Source of the DNA: JBCBGF01 sp039193455
GTDB lineage: Bacteria; Pseudomonadota; Alphaproteobacteria; Rhodobacterales; Rhodobacteraceae
Assembly (NCBI GenBank): GCA_039193455.1
Contig: JBCCWO010000015.1
Location: 23,174-87,173 of the forward strand
Direction of reading: 5' to 3'
DNA: 64,000 bases
Position 1 is the stretch's first letter, and the number at the start of each line of letters is the position of its first letter. Positions 17,970-26,893 of this stretch are shown here, piece by piece. Position numbers and translations under genes: made by a program. Below the pieces are notes generated by a model. That model saw only the letters and a list, made by a program, of their open reading frames with translations. It did no database searches and had not been told where the DNA came from.

Positions 17970-18686
17970 ATGCCCGCCCCTATCGACCTGTTCTACTGGC
18001 CCACGCCCAACGGCTGGAAAGTCTCCATCGCGTTGGAAGAGATGGGCCTGCCCTACACCACGCATTTCATCGACATCGGCAAGGGCGACCAGTTCGATCC
18101 CGATTTCCTGAAGATCGCCCCCAACAACCGGATGCCCGCGATCACCGATCCCGAGGGGCCCGATGGCGCGCCGATCTCGATCTTTGAATCCGGCGCGATC
18201 CTGCAATACCTCGCCCGCAAGACCGGCCAGTTCTATGGCGAGACCGAGCGTCAGCGCGTGGCTGTCGAGGAATGGCTGATGTGGCAGATGGGCGGCGTGG
18301 GCCCGATGGCAGGGCAGGCGCATCACTTCCTGAAATACGCCCCCACGATGGAGCCGCCACAGGTCCTGCCCTATGCCCAGGATCGCTACCGCAACGAGGT
18401 CGGGCGGCTCTACCGGGTACCGAACGACCGGCTCGCCGACAACGAATACGTCGCGGGCGATTTCTATTCGATCGCGGATATGGCGCTGTGGGGCTGGTGC
18501 AAGGGCTGGGAAGGCCAGCAGCAGACGCTCGACGACAAGCCGCACTTCGCCCGCTGGCTCGACGCTGTCGGCGCCCGCCCGGGCGTGGTGGCCGGCTTTG
18601 CCGTCGGGCAAGAGCTGCGCAACCGCACAAGGTCCCGTGAAGAAGAGCTGGCCGCGCAGAAGGTGATGTTCGGGCAAAAAGGATAG
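17970..18686 (+). CDS. Glutathione S-transferase (YghU/YfcG-like)
   Basis: A 238-residue GST. The N-terminal thioredoxin fold has WPTPNGWKVSIALEEMGLPY and the cis-proline/GSH site NNRMPAITDPEG followed by FESGAILQYLARK. The C-terminal all-helical domain has the N-capping/hydrophobic staple region YSIADMALWGWCKGW. The TPNGWKVS motif is typical of Nu-class GSTs (disulfide-bond oxidoreductase activity). An inverted repeat (CTCACAAA/TTTGTGAG, 18703-18726) follows the stop. Confidence 0.92.
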   Translation: MPAPIDLFYWPTPNGWKVSIALEEMGLPYTTHFIDIGKGDQFDPDFLKIAPNNRMPAITDPEGPDGAPISIFESGAILQYLARKTGQFYGETERQRVAVEEWLMWQMGGVGPMAGQAHHFLKYAPTMEPPQVLPYAQDRYRNEVGRLYRVPNDRLADNEYVAGDFYSIADMALWGWCKGWEGQQQTLDDKPHFARWLDAVGARPGVVAGFAVGQELRNRTRSREEELAAQKVMFGQKG

Positions 18687-18988
18687 CGGAAGCGCAAGAA
18701 ATCTCACAAATTACTGATTTTGTGAGGAACTTTGATGAGTTTGTCCATGACGTCGAATTGCTGGAAATTGCGTTAGCCGGGTCTCTGCAGTGGTCTCAAT
18801 ACATGCCAGCTTGCTGCAGAAATCCGGCGCTCAGGTGGGTGTCTCGTCGTTCGAGGACCGCGGCTTAGCAGTAGCGATGTGCGCGTCCTCAACCGCTGGC
18901 TAGGTGTCGGCTATGCGAGACGGAGCTGCCGTTCGCATGAATTGAACTCAGAGCAAGCGCAGTTGAGTCTCGAGTTGCCGCGCATGCG
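18687..18988. other. Intergenic stretch, no gene recognised
   Basis: About 300 bases between the GST gene and a LysR gene. It starts with an inverted repeat CTCACAAA-N8-TTTGTGAG (18703-18726) with no T-run. The remainder is less GC-rich than the flanking core genes and holds only short frames; translations matched nothing I know. It could be the edge of an inserted segment (LysR plus epimerase) or decayed coding DNA. Confidence 0.5.
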
Positions 18989-19900
18989 TCATCCTTTGTC
19001 AATGTCCTTGAGGAATTCGCTCAATGCGTTGGCCAGCAGCATCCAGATCCGATCAACCCGTGGGATGTGCCTGACCGTCTCGTGCGCAGTGAGCCAGAGT
19101 GGTAGCGTTGGCAGCTCCATGTCGATGGGATGAATCTCGATCGTCAGGGGATCGGCCCGTCCGACGTGAGCCTGGGTGAAGCCAATTCCCGCTCCTGCGC
19201 GCACGAGTTCCCAATATGCGCTCTGGTTGTCGCATCGAACAGCAAAGTCATCCGGTGTCACGTGGATCCCAAGATTGCGCATCGCGTCAATGATCAAGGG
19301 GGATCGGTCATATCCGACAAGGTCATGCGCCAAGAGGTCGTCGGTCATCTTCGGGAGCGGATGGCGGGCGGCGTAACTCTGGGACGCAAAGATCCCCATC
19401 CGCACATCACCCAAATGTCGTGCCACGAGATCCTGTTGTCGCGGTCGATACATGCGTACCGCGATGTCAGCATCTCGAAAGGTCAAATTTTCGCTTTCGT
19501 CACTTGGCTGTACCACGAGCGATATCCCCGGTTCCGCTATGCGCAGGTCTTCCAAAACCGCTGGGAGAACGTGATGTGCCGCGAAAACAGACGACGCGAT
19601 GCGGACTGTGCCGTTCAACTGTTGCGACTGCGATTCGGCCGTCATGGACAGGAGATGGACGGCCTCGCGCATTTGCTCCGCGGCGGGTCGAATTGTCTGT
19701 CCGGCGGCCGTCAGCCTGAGGCCGCGACGGTGGCGCTCAAAAAGCTCAAGCTTAAGCGTGGCTTCGAGCGCGCGAATGTGTCGGCCGAGCGTGGGTTGGC
19801 TTTGTCCGAGCGCGGTCGCGGCCCCGGACAGCGATCCTGTCTCGGCGACAGCAAGGAAACTCTGAACCAATGACCAGTCGAGGGGACGTTTCTCAGACAT
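18989..19900 (-). CDS. LysR family transcriptional regulator
   Basis: A 303-residue LysR protein. HTH: DWSLVQSFLAVAETGSLSG and GQSQPTLGRHIRALE; effector domain from about residue 95 (GTVRIASSVFAAHHVLP). It is divergent from the NAD(P)-dependent epimerase gene at 19996; the 95-base gap is AT-rich and contains ACATACTATACATG-type sequence suitable for promoters and a LysR box. Base composition of this gene and its partner is lower in GC than the surrounding core genes, consistent with acquisition as a pair. Inducer unknown. Confidence 0.92.
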   Translation of the reverse strand: MSEKRPLDWSLVQSFLAVAETGSLSGAATALGQSQPTLGRHIRALEATLKLELFERHRRGLRLTAAGQTIRPAAEQMREAVHLLSMTAESQSQQLNGTVRIASSVFAAHHVLPAVLEDLRIAEPGISLVVQPSDESENLTFRDADIAVRMYRPRQQDLVARHLGDVRMGIFASQSYAARHPLPKMTDDLLAHDLVGYDRSPLIIDAMRNLGIHVTPDDFAVRCDNQSAYWELVRAGAGIGFTQAHVGRADPLTIEIHPIDMELPTLPLWLTAHETVRHIPRVDRIWMLLANALSEFLKDIDKG

Positions 19901-19995
19901 TCGTTAATGAACACATACTATACATGAATATGCAATTTCCTCTGGCACTCTAGCACGGCATATCGGCATCGCATCCACTGGAAATGGAGATGGTG

Positions 19996-20859
19996 ATGAC
20001 CCAAACGGCCCTTATCCTTGGCGCGAACGGAAGGTTCGGGCGGCATGCTTCTATGGCGTTCAAGGCCGCTGGATGGTCAGTTCAGCATTTCGACCGCGCG
20101 CGCGGCGACCTTGGAGATGCTGTGGGCCAAGCCGATGTTGTAGTGAATGCATGGAACCCGCCGGACTACACCACGTGGCACAAGGAACTTCTGCAAATTC
20201 ACCAGCGGGTGATCGACGCCGCGCGGCCGCATCAAACGACCGTCCTTGTTCCGGGTAATGTCTATGTTTTTGGGGCCGTGGTTGAGCCACCCTGGTCCGA
20301 AAACTCGCCCCGTCTTGCGTCAAACCCGCTTGGTCGCCTGCGCATCGAGATGGAAGAGCGTTACCGCGCATCGGGCGTCAAAACCATCATTCTCAGGGCC
20401 GGTGATTTTCTCGATACCGAGGCGTCAGGAAACTGGTTCGATCGGATTATTACCAAACCTTTGAGAAGGGGTCGGATCGACTACCCGGGGCCCCTCGATG
20501 TGCCCCATGCCTGGGCATTTCTGCCTGACGTCGCGCGCACAGCCGTCGCTCTGTCGGAGAAAAGGCATGACTTGCCGCAGTTTGCCGACATCCCTTTCCC
20601 CGGGTACACGCTGACCGGCGCGGAGATTGCCAAAATCCTCTCCAGAGCGCTTTCACGTAACATCAGGGCGGCACGTATGAACTGGTGGCCGTTAAGGATG
20701 GCAGCACCCGTCTGGCCAATGCTGCGGGGTCTTTTGGAGATGCGATATCTTTGGGATACGCCGCACTGTCTGGACGGCTCGCAGTTTGCGAAAGTGTTGC
20801 CGGATTTCCCCGGGACGCGGGTGGAAGCCGCTTTGGTGCAAGCCGCTAGGTCTACATAG
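19996..20859 (+). CDS. NAD(P)-binding epimerase/dehydratase-like protein
   Basis: A 287-residue Rossmann-fold protein of the extended SDR/NAD-epimerase group: dinucleotide loop TALILGANGRFGRH at the N-terminus, then VVVNAWNPPDYTTW, VLVPGNVYVFGAV and ILRAGDFLDTEASGNWF. The canonical YxxxK is not obvious, so it may be an atypical SDR (NmrA or isoflavone-reductase-like) with a binding or reductase role. The start at 19996 has GGAG six bases upstream; the ATG at 19984 overlaps that site. Presumed target of the divergent LysR regulator. Confidence 0.8.
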   Translation: MTQTALILGANGRFGRHASMAFKAAGWSVQHFDRARGDLGDAVGQADVVVNAWNPPDYTTWHKELLQIHQRVIDAARPHQTTVLVPGNVYVFGAVVEPPWSENSPRLASNPLGRLRIEMEERYRASGVKTIILRAGDFLDTEASGNWFDRIITKPLRRGRIDYPGPLDVPHAWAFLPDVARTAVALSEKRHDLPQFADIPFPGYTLTGAEIAKILSRALSRNIRAARMNWWPLRMAAPVWPMLRGLLEMRYLWDTPHCLDGSQFAKVLPDFPGTRVEAALVQAARST

Positions 20860-21339
20860 GCCGACCGGGCCAAAGCTGGCGATCAGGTCAGTTCGTACGC
20901 GACAGTCAATAACGATGACGATTTGCCGATTACTGAGCTCGTGCAGCGCAAATTTGTCTTTTCGCGGTTCAGTTGATGTGACGCACAAAGGAAAAAGCCG
21001 TCTTTGGGCTCAAAGCAGTCATCCGATAGTTCCCCTCCACCTAAAAACACACCGCACGGTCAGGTCACCGCTTGTTTGCCGATGCCCCCTACAACCCCGC
21101 GCCGAGGCCTCACCACGACCAGGAGACCGGCCCCCGATGCGGTGACAGAGCATGGGGGCGGTCCGCGCCCGCGTCACGACGCGGGCTTGCGCATCAGGAC
21201 TTCGGGGGAAACCCCGACGGCATCCGTTCCGGCGGCGCCGCCACTTATCCGGGGCCTTGGGCCCGTATGCGATACAATCAGGACGGTTGAAACCCGGCGC
21301 CGGGGAAGCTGGCGCGGGGGTCTTGGTGCGGGGAACCCC
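20860..21339. other. 480-base intergenic region, GC-rich and hairpin-dense
   Basis: No convincing gene lies here; the open frames have low-complexity translations. From 21160 to 21339 there are several strong hairpins: GCCCGCGTC/GACGCGGGC (21167-21186), TCGGGG-GAAA-CCCCGA with a GNRA-type loop (21202-21217), and GCGCC/GGCGC (21297-21315). On the plus strand CCAGGAGACCGGCC near 21119-21132 resembles the conserved 3' motif of cobalamin riboswitches, but the upstream core was not found and no B12 gene follows. It may be a structured RNA or a riboswitch remnant. Confidence 0.4.
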
Positions 21340-21561
21340 CTACTCCACCTTATCCGGATCCGCCTGCCCCACACCCTTGAAGATCGCCTTGAACGGCAGT
21401 GCCCAGACGATCCCCAATGCGAGATATACCCCGAACTCGACCCACAGGGGCGGCCGGCCGAGCCAGTTCATGATCGTCACGGCCGCCACGATATACAGCG
21501 GCAATCCAACCAGCAGGATCACCAGCGACCAGCGGCGGCGGGCTTTGTAACTCAGGGCCAT
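21340..21561 (-). CDS. DUF2842 small membrane protein
   Basis: A 73-residue protein with two predicted transmembrane helices (LVILLVGLPLYIVAAVTIM and VYLALGIVWALPF) and the family ending FKAIFKGVGQADPD. This matches DUF2842, which I recall next to purA in Rhodobacteraceae. Function unknown. Its ATG overlaps the purA stop codon by one base, so translation is probably coupled. Confidence 0.85.
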   Translation of the reverse strand: MALSYKARRRWSLVILLVGLPLYIVAAVTIMNWLGRPPLWVEFGVYLALGIVWALPFKAIFKGVGQADPDKVE

Positions 21562-22853
21562 CAGTCCTCAAACGGGTCGGTGACAAGGATCGTGTCATCC
21601 CTTTCGGGTGATGTGGAAAGTAGCGCCACGGGGCACTGGATCAACTCTTCGATCCGGCGGACGTATTTGACCGCCTCGCCCGGCAGATCGGCCCAGCTGC
21701 GCGCGCCTGCGGTGCTTTCGTCCCAGCCCTTCATCGTCTCGTAAACCGGCGTCACCCGCGCCTGTTTGTCGGCGGCGGTGGGCAGGTAGTCGAGCATCTC
21801 ACCGTCGAGCTCATACCCGGTGCAGATCTTCAGTTCGGCCATGCCATCGAGCACATCAAGCTTGGTCAGCGCAATCCCGTTGACCCCGCTGGTCGCGCAG
21901 GTCTGGCGCACCAGCACCGCGTCGAACCAGCCGCAGCGGCGCTTGCGGCCCGTGGTGGTGCCAAATTCATGCCCCCGCTCACCCAGCCTTTGCCCATCGG
22001 CGTCAAAGAGCTCGGTCGGGAACGGGCCTTCGCCGACGCGGGTGGTGTAGGCCTTGACGATCCCCAGCACAAAGTCGACCGACCCCGGCCCGATCCCCGT
22101 CCCCGTCGCCGCCTGCCCCGCGATGACGTTGGAGGAGGTCACGAACGGGTAGGTTCCGAAATCGACATCCAAGAGCGCGCCCTGTGCGCCCTCAAACAGG
22201 ATCCGCTGGCCCGCGCGGCGGCGGTCGTTGAGCTCTTTCCAGACGGGCGCGGCATGGGGCAGGATCTTGGGCGCGACCTCTTTCAGCGCGGCCACCAACG
22301 CGGCGCGATCGACCTCGGGCAGGCCCAGTCCCCGCCGCAGCGCGTCGTGGTGGACCAAGAGCCGCCCGACCCGCGTCTCAAGCGTCGCCTCATCGGCCAA
22401 ATCGGCGACCCGCACCGAACGGCGTCCCACCTTATCCTCATAGGCCGGGCCAATCCCGCGCCCTGTGGTCCCGATTTTGGCGACCGAGTTCTGCGCCTCG
22501 CGCGCCCGATCCAACTCGCCATGGATCGGCAGGATCAGCGGCGTGTTCTCGGCGATCTTCAGCGTCTCCGGCGTGATCTCCACCCCTTGCGCCCGAACCG
22601 TCTCGATCTCGTCGACCAGATGCCAAGGATCGAGCACAACACCGTTGCCAATCACGCTCAGCTTGCCACCCCGCACAACGCCAGACGGCAACGCATGCAG
22701 CTTGTAGACCGCCCCATCGATCACCAGCGTGTGGCCCGCATTGTGGCCGCCCTGAAAGCGCGCGATGACATGGGCGCGCTCGCTTAGCCAGTCGACGATC
22801 TTGCCCTTGCCCTCGTCACCCCACTGGGCGCCGACCACCACCACATTGGCCAT
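21561..22853 (-). CDS. purA: Adenylosuccinate synthetase
   Basis: Makes adenylosuccinate from IMP and aspartate using GTP, the first committed step of AMP synthesis. The 430-residue protein begins MANVVVVGAQWGDEGKGK, the P-loop-like signature of the family, with FQGGHNAGHTLV, the IMP-site region GTTGRGIGPAYEDK and the GTP motif LTKLDVLDG. The start at 22853 was chosen because it begins this signature; an upstream in-frame ATG adds 28 unrelated residues. Followed in the operon by the DUF2842 gene. Confidence 0.98.
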   Translation of the reverse strand: MANVVVVGAQWGDEGKGKIVDWLSERAHVIARFQGGHNAGHTLVIDGAVYKLHALPSGVVRGGKLSVIGNGVVLDPWHLVDEIETVRAQGVEITPETLKIAENTPLILPIHGELDRAREAQNSVAKIGTTGRGIGPAYEDKVGRRSVRVADLADEATLETRVGRLLVHHDALRRGLGLPEVDRAALVAALKEVAPKILPHAAPVWKELNDRRRAGQRILFEGAQGALLDVDFGTYPFVTSSNVIAGQAATGTGIGPGSVDFVLGIVKAYTTRVGEGPFPTELFDADGQRLGERGHEFGTTTGRKRRCGWFDAVLVRQTCATSGVNGIALTKLDVLDGMAELKICTGYELDGEMLDYLPTAADKQARVTPVYETMKGWDESTAGARSWADLPGEAVKYVRRIEELIQCPVALLSTSPERDDTILVTDPFED

Positions 22854-22981
22854 GCGTGTTCCCTTCGCTGCGCAAACCCGCGCCGGTATAGCGGGCCTGC
22901 CACCCTGGCGAAAGGCGCGATTTGGCGGGGTAGACACGCCTGCCCGACCGCGACAATGATCGCGCCAAAGGAGAACACCCG

Positions 22982-23377
22982 ATGGGCTTTGTACTGCGCT
23001 GGCTGATTGCCTTTGTGCTGTTGGCGGCGACTTTCAATCCAACCCAGATCAACTTTATCCACTGGGCCACGCATAACTTCGACACGCAGATGCCGCAGGT
23101 CGTACTGGTCGGGCTGGTACTGTTCGCGGGCTATGTGATCTATCTGCGCGCCACCTTCCGCTCGATCGGCGTGGCCGGGATGCTCTTGGTCGCGGCGCTT
23201 TTCGGGGCGCTGGTCTGGGTGCTGATTGATTGGGGCATTCTCACGCTGGAAAATCCCAGCGTCACCGTCTGGCTCGCGCTTCTGGCGCTGTCTCTGGTGC
23301 TTGGGATCGGGCTGTCGTGGAGCATCATCCGGCGCAAGCTGACCGGGCAAACGGACGTCGACGACATCGACGAATAG
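22982..23377 (+). CDS. DUF6524-like membrane protein
   Basis: A 131-residue protein with about four hydrophobic segments (LRWLIAFVLLAATF, VVLVGLVLFAGYVIYL, VAGMLLVAALFGALVWVLI, VWLALLALSLVLGIGLSW) and an acidic C-terminus. It resembles the family I recall as DUF6524, found in Rhodobacteraceae; function unknown. Divergent from purA, with an AAAGGAGA ribosome-binding site just before the ATG. Confidence 0.75.
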   Translation: MGFVLRWLIAFVLLAATFNPTQINFIHWATHNFDTQMPQVVLVGLVLFAGYVIYLRATFRSIGVAGMLLVAALFGALVWVLIDWGILTLENPSVTVWLALLALSLVLGIGLSWSIIRRKLTGQTDVDDIDE

Positions 23378-23526
23378 CGGGCCTTGCGCGGGGCGCCGCC
23401 GCGCTGCCGCCGGGATATCCCCAAGGCAAAGCGGCGCACGGTGAAACTCGTGCGCAAACACCGCTTGCGAAGGGGCCCCGGCGCCTTTAGATACCCCAAA
23501 TCCGCAATGGCAAGGCCCACCGCCCC

Positions 23527-23880
23527 ATGGAAAACGTTGTCCTGATCGTGCATCTGATCCTCGCCCTGTGCCTCATCGGCGTAGTGCTTTTGCAGCGCTC
23601 CGAAGGCGGTGGTCTGGGCATGGGCGGCGGCGGGGGCGGCGTGTCCTCGCGCGGGCAGGTCACCGCTTTGGGCAAGCTGACCTGGGTGTTCGGCGTGGCC
23701 TTCACCATCACCTCGATCACGCTGACGATCATCGCGGCGCAGAATTCGGCCGATACATCGGTCATCGACCGTTTGGGGATCGAGGCGCCCGCAGGCGGTG
23801 CACCGGTGCTGCCCCCCGCGGGCGATCTGTTGCCGCCACCGGCCGATGGCGGACTGCTGGCGCCACCGCCGGTTGAGTAG
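23527..23880 (+). CDS. secG: Preprotein translocase subunit SecG
   Basis: Small inner-membrane partner of SecYE that assists SecA-driven export. The 117-residue protein has the expected two helices around the glycine-rich loop: ENVVLIVHLILALCLIGVVLLQ, then RSEGGGLGMGGGGGG with the conserved SSRG segment, then LTWVFGVAFTITSITLTII. The C-terminal tail is Pro/Ala-rich. It lies upstream of pyrG on the same strand, a common alphaproteobacterial neighbourhood. Confidence 0.95.
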   Translation: MENVVLIVHLILALCLIGVVLLQRSEGGGLGMGGGGGGVSSRGQVTALGKLTWVFGVAFTITSITLTIIAAQNSADTSVIDRLGIEAPAGGAPVLPPAGDLLPPPADGGLLAPPPVE

Positions 23881-24044
23881 TTTCGCACAGGTCTAGCGGG
23901 GCAATCGGCCTCGTAACACATCATCTTGCGATCCGCCCCTTGTGAGCGGGGCGCGAATCTTTTATTGCTCAAGTCCCGTGAGACCGGTTGGCGCAGCGCA
24001 TGCGTCCAGGGTCACCAACACGGCGCGCGGGGTTCCCACAGACT

Positions 24045-25688
24045 ATGGCTCGGTTCGTTTTCATCACTGGTGGTGTGGTGTCGTCGCTTGGCAAGGGCCT
24101 TGCCTCGGCGGCTTTGGGCGCGTTGCTGCAGGCGCGCGGCTATAGCGTTCGGCTGCGCAAGCTTGACCCCTACCTCAACGTCGATCCCGGCACGATGAGC
24201 CCGTTTGAACATGGCGAGGTCTTCGTCACCGATGACGGCGCGGAAACCGATCTCGACCTTGGCCACTACGAACGCTTCACCGGCGTGCATGCGCGCGGCA
24301 CCGACAGCGTGTCTTCGGGCCGGATCTATTCCAACGTGCTCGAGAATGAGCGGCGCGGCGACTACCTGGGCAAGACGATCCAGGTGATCCCGCATGTGAC
24401 CAATGAAATCAAAGACTTCATCTCGATCGGCGAGGATGAGGTGGATTTCATGCTGTGCGAGATCGGCGGCACCGTCGGCGATATCGAAGGCCTGCCGTTT
24501 TTCGAAGCGATCCGCCAGTTTGCCCAGGACAAGCCGCGCGGCCAGTGCATCTTCATGCACCTGACGTTGCTGCCCTGGATCGCGGCGAGCGGCGAGCTCA
24601 AGACCAAGCCAACGCAACACTCGGTCAAGGAACTGCGCTCAATCGGCATCGCGCCTGACATCCTTGTTTGCCGGTCCGAACGCCCGATCCCCGAGAAAGA
24701 GCGCGACAAGCTTGCGCTCTTTTGCAATGTGCGCCCCGAGGCGGTGATTGCCGCCCTTGATCTCAAGTCGATCTACGAAGCGCCCTTGGCCTATCACCGC
24801 GAGGGGCTGGATCAGGCAGTGCTTGATGCGTTTCAGATCGCGCCCGCGCCCAAGCCCAACCTCGCCCGCTGGGAAGATGTGCACGACCGCATCACCAACG
24901 CCGAGGGCGAGGTGCGCGTGGCGATTGTCGGCAAATACACCCAGCTTGAGGACGCCTATAAGTCGATTGCCGAGGCGCTGACCCATGGCGGCATGGCCAA
25001 CCGCGTCCGCGTGCGGGCCGAATGGATCGATGCGGAAATCTTTGAGCGCGAGGACCCTGCCCCCTATCTCGAGAGCTTCCACGCCATCCTGGTGCCCGGC
25101 GGCTTTGGCGAGCGCGGCACCGAGGGCAAGATCAAAGCGGCCAAGTTCGCCCGCGAAAAGAAGATCCCCTATCTGGGGATCTGCCTGGGCATGCAGATGG
25201 CGGTCATCGAGGCGGCGCGCAATCTCGCCGGCCTGGAAAGCGCGGGATCCGAAGAGTTCGACCACGAAGCGGGCAAGAAACGGTTCGAGCCGGTGGTCTA
25301 TCACCTCAAGGAATGGGTGCAGGGCAACCACACCGTGGCGCGCAAGGTCGATGACGACAAGGGCGGCACGATGCGCCTGGGCGCCTATACCGCGAACCTC
25401 GCGCAGGGATCGAAGGTGGCCGAGGTCTATGGCCATACGGTGATCGAGGAACGGCATCGCCACCGCTATGAGGTGGACATCAAGTACCGAAAAAAGCTGG
25501 AAAAAGAAGGGCTGTGCTTTTCGGGAATGTCGCCCGACGGCCGCCTGCCCGAGATCGTCGAGGTGGCCGATCACCCCTGGTTCATCGGGGTACAGTTCCA
25601 CCCCGAACTGAAATCCAAACCCTTCGCCCCGCATCCGCTGTTCGCGGATTTCGTGCGGGCGGCGACGGAGGTGTCGCGGTTGGTGTAG
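24045..25688 (+). CDS. pyrG: CTP synthase
   Basis: Converts UTP to CTP using ATP and glutamine. The 547-residue protein starts MARFVFITGGVVSSLGKG, the invariant synthetase-domain N-terminus, continues with LRKLDPYLNVDPGTMSP and EIGGTVGDIEGLPFFEAIR, and ends with a GATase1 domain carrying the nucleophile in LGICLGMQMAV and the histidine in VQFHPELKS. The start at 24045 was set by the MARFVF motif; a longer in-frame frame from 23988 has no matching sequence. Confidence 0.98.
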   Translation: MARFVFITGGVVSSLGKGLASAALGALLQARGYSVRLRKLDPYLNVDPGTMSPFEHGEVFVTDDGAETDLDLGHYERFTGVHARGTDSVSSGRIYSNVLENERRGDYLGKTIQVIPHVTNEIKDFISIGEDEVDFMLCEIGGTVGDIEGLPFFEAIRQFAQDKPRGQCIFMHLTLLPWIAASGELKTKPTQHSVKELRSIGIAPDILVCRSERPIPEKERDKLALFCNVRPEAVIAALDLKSIYEAPLAYHREGLDQAVLDAFQIAPAPKPNLARWEDVHDRITNAEGEVRVAIVGKYTQLEDAYKSIAEALTHGGMANRVRVRAEWIDAEIFEREDPAPYLESFHAILVPGGFGERGTEGKIKAAKFAREKKIPYLGICLGMQMAVIEAARNLAGLESAGSEEFDHEAGKKRFEPVVYHLKEWVQGNHTVARKVDDDKGGTMRLGAYTANLAQGSKVAEVYGHTVIEERHRHRYEVDIKYRKKLEKEGLCFSGMSPDGRLPEIVEVADHPWFIGVQFHPELKSKPFAPHPLFADFVRAATEVSRLV

Positions 25689-25758
25689 GCCACTATCAGA
25701 CTGGAACTGCCGAAAATTCGATCTTCGCAGTTGGGCGAGCCCGCGCTACCCTCCCCCA

Positions 25759-26478
25759 ATGCGCGCGCTATTCGCCCTTTTCACCCTCGCCCTGCCTGCA
25801 ACGGCAGAGCCCATCACGCTTGTCCCCTACGCCGATCTCGAACCGCGCCTTGTCACCCGCGTGGATTTTGAGGATTTCCCGCGCCGCCTGTCCCCCGGTG
25901 TGCAGATCGACGGGATCCAGCGGGTCGAGGGCGCGGCGATGGGGGAACGGTTTCAGGGGCAGTTGATCTGGCAAGAGGACGGGTTTGACCGGGTCGGGCC
26001 GTTGGCGGACGCGCCGCTGGCGCTGGCGGCGGGGGCGGATGGGCAGAACCTGTCGATCTCGCTCATCTATCAGCTCTCAAACCAACTTCAGGGCCTCGCG
26101 CCGCCGGGCTATCCGGCCATCAATGCCGAGGGCGAGGGCGCGGTGGCGGTGCTGTTTGACCGCGATCAGTTTGCGTTGGGCTTTCGCGTCGCGGCCGAGC
26201 CACAGCCCCGCGATGGCGCCGGGCGGCCCGGCGCGATGACGGTTCAGTTCTTTACCCGCGATGCCCGGCTGATTGCGTCCATGCCGGTGACGCTGGGATG
26301 GGGGCGCAAGGCCTATGGGTTTGTGCGCGCGGGCGAAGAGCCCGATATCGCGGGGATCACGATCACCAATGCGGACCCCGCCGGAATCGCGATCGACGAT
26401 CTGATCTTTGATCATGATCTTGCGATTGGATGGCGCGATCCGAACGAATATTTGGGACAAATCGTACGGCTCAGGTGA
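25759..26478 (+). CDS. Secreted protein of unknown function
   Basis: A 239-residue protein with a short signal peptide (MRALFALFTLALPATA). The mature part is beta-rich and ends with GITITNADPAGIAIDDLIFDH, a pattern common to extracellular beta-sandwich proteins (for example in surface or PEP-CTERM-like proteins), but no sorting signal is present. It contains VDFEDFPRRLSPGVQIDGI and a central segment with FDRDQFALGFRV. I do not recognise the family. It stands alone downstream of pyrG. Confidence 0.65.
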   Translation: MRALFALFTLALPATAEPITLVPYADLEPRLVTRVDFEDFPRRLSPGVQIDGIQRVEGAAMGERFQGQLIWQEDGFDRVGPLADAPLALAAGADGQNLSISLIYQLSNQLQGLAPPGYPAINAEGEGAVAVLFDRDQFALGFRVAAEPQPRDGAGRPGAMTVQFFTRDARLIASMPVTLGWGRKAYGFVRAGEEPDIAGITITNADPAGIAIDDLIFDHDLAIGWRDPNEYLGQIVRLR

Positions 26479-26893
26479 AAACAGTTTGTTGCGCACAGGC
26501 CACCAATCGAATTGTGGCACGCCCAAGACGGGAAAGATGCGCAAACTGTGCCGGTGATTGTCGCGCCTGGGGCGACAATCCCGCCACATTTCAAGGGGGT
26601 GGCAGCAAATTTCCGCTTATTGTCCGCGAATTTTAACGACCGCCCAAACCGCCGCCAAAATCGTAAACGCCCGGCCTTCTCAGAAGCGTCACAAGTGGGA
26701 GAGTTGTTGTCCGAACTTCGCCGCGGTTTGCTGGCTTAACGGTCATCGTGGCGGAAGCCGTAGCACACCGGCGTCTGTGTAGACAGTTCTTCTGTGCGAT
26801 CGCGCTTGGATTTCGATCCAGCGCGATCTGCAGTTGAGCGGCCCTTGACCGCCATGGGTTTTCGTTTCCGCCCGGGCGGCATATATCCGGTGC
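26479..26893. other. 415-base intergenic region with nested inverted repeats
   Basis: No gene is recognised. Near the start an imperfect long inverted repeat pairs ACAGTTTGTTGCGCA (from 26481) with TGCGCAAACTGT (26538-26549), enclosing a smaller GCCAC..GTGGC hairpin (26499-26518). A second strong hairpin GATTGTCGC/GCGACAATC lies at 26556-26580. No T-runs follow. This may be a folded RNA or a decayed small repeat element; the rest (26600-26893) shows nothing notable and presumably holds the terB promoter. Confidence 0.45.

Noticed and set aside
21060..21339. tmRNA, 6S RNA, SRP RNA or RNase P RNA
   Set aside because: None of the signature segments I could recall for these RNAs is present; only a partial cobalamin-like motif remains, reported as a low-confidence finding.
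21004..21744. A 246-codon plus-strand frame in the region downstream of the epimerase gene
   Set aside because: It runs into purA in antisense and has no recognisable domain; the hairpin content argues for RNA structure or non-coding DNA.
23881..24044. tRNA gene between secG and pyrG
   Set aside because: A tRNA near secG is common in other bacteria, but no T-loop (GTTCGAATC-type) or acceptor-stem pairing was found here.
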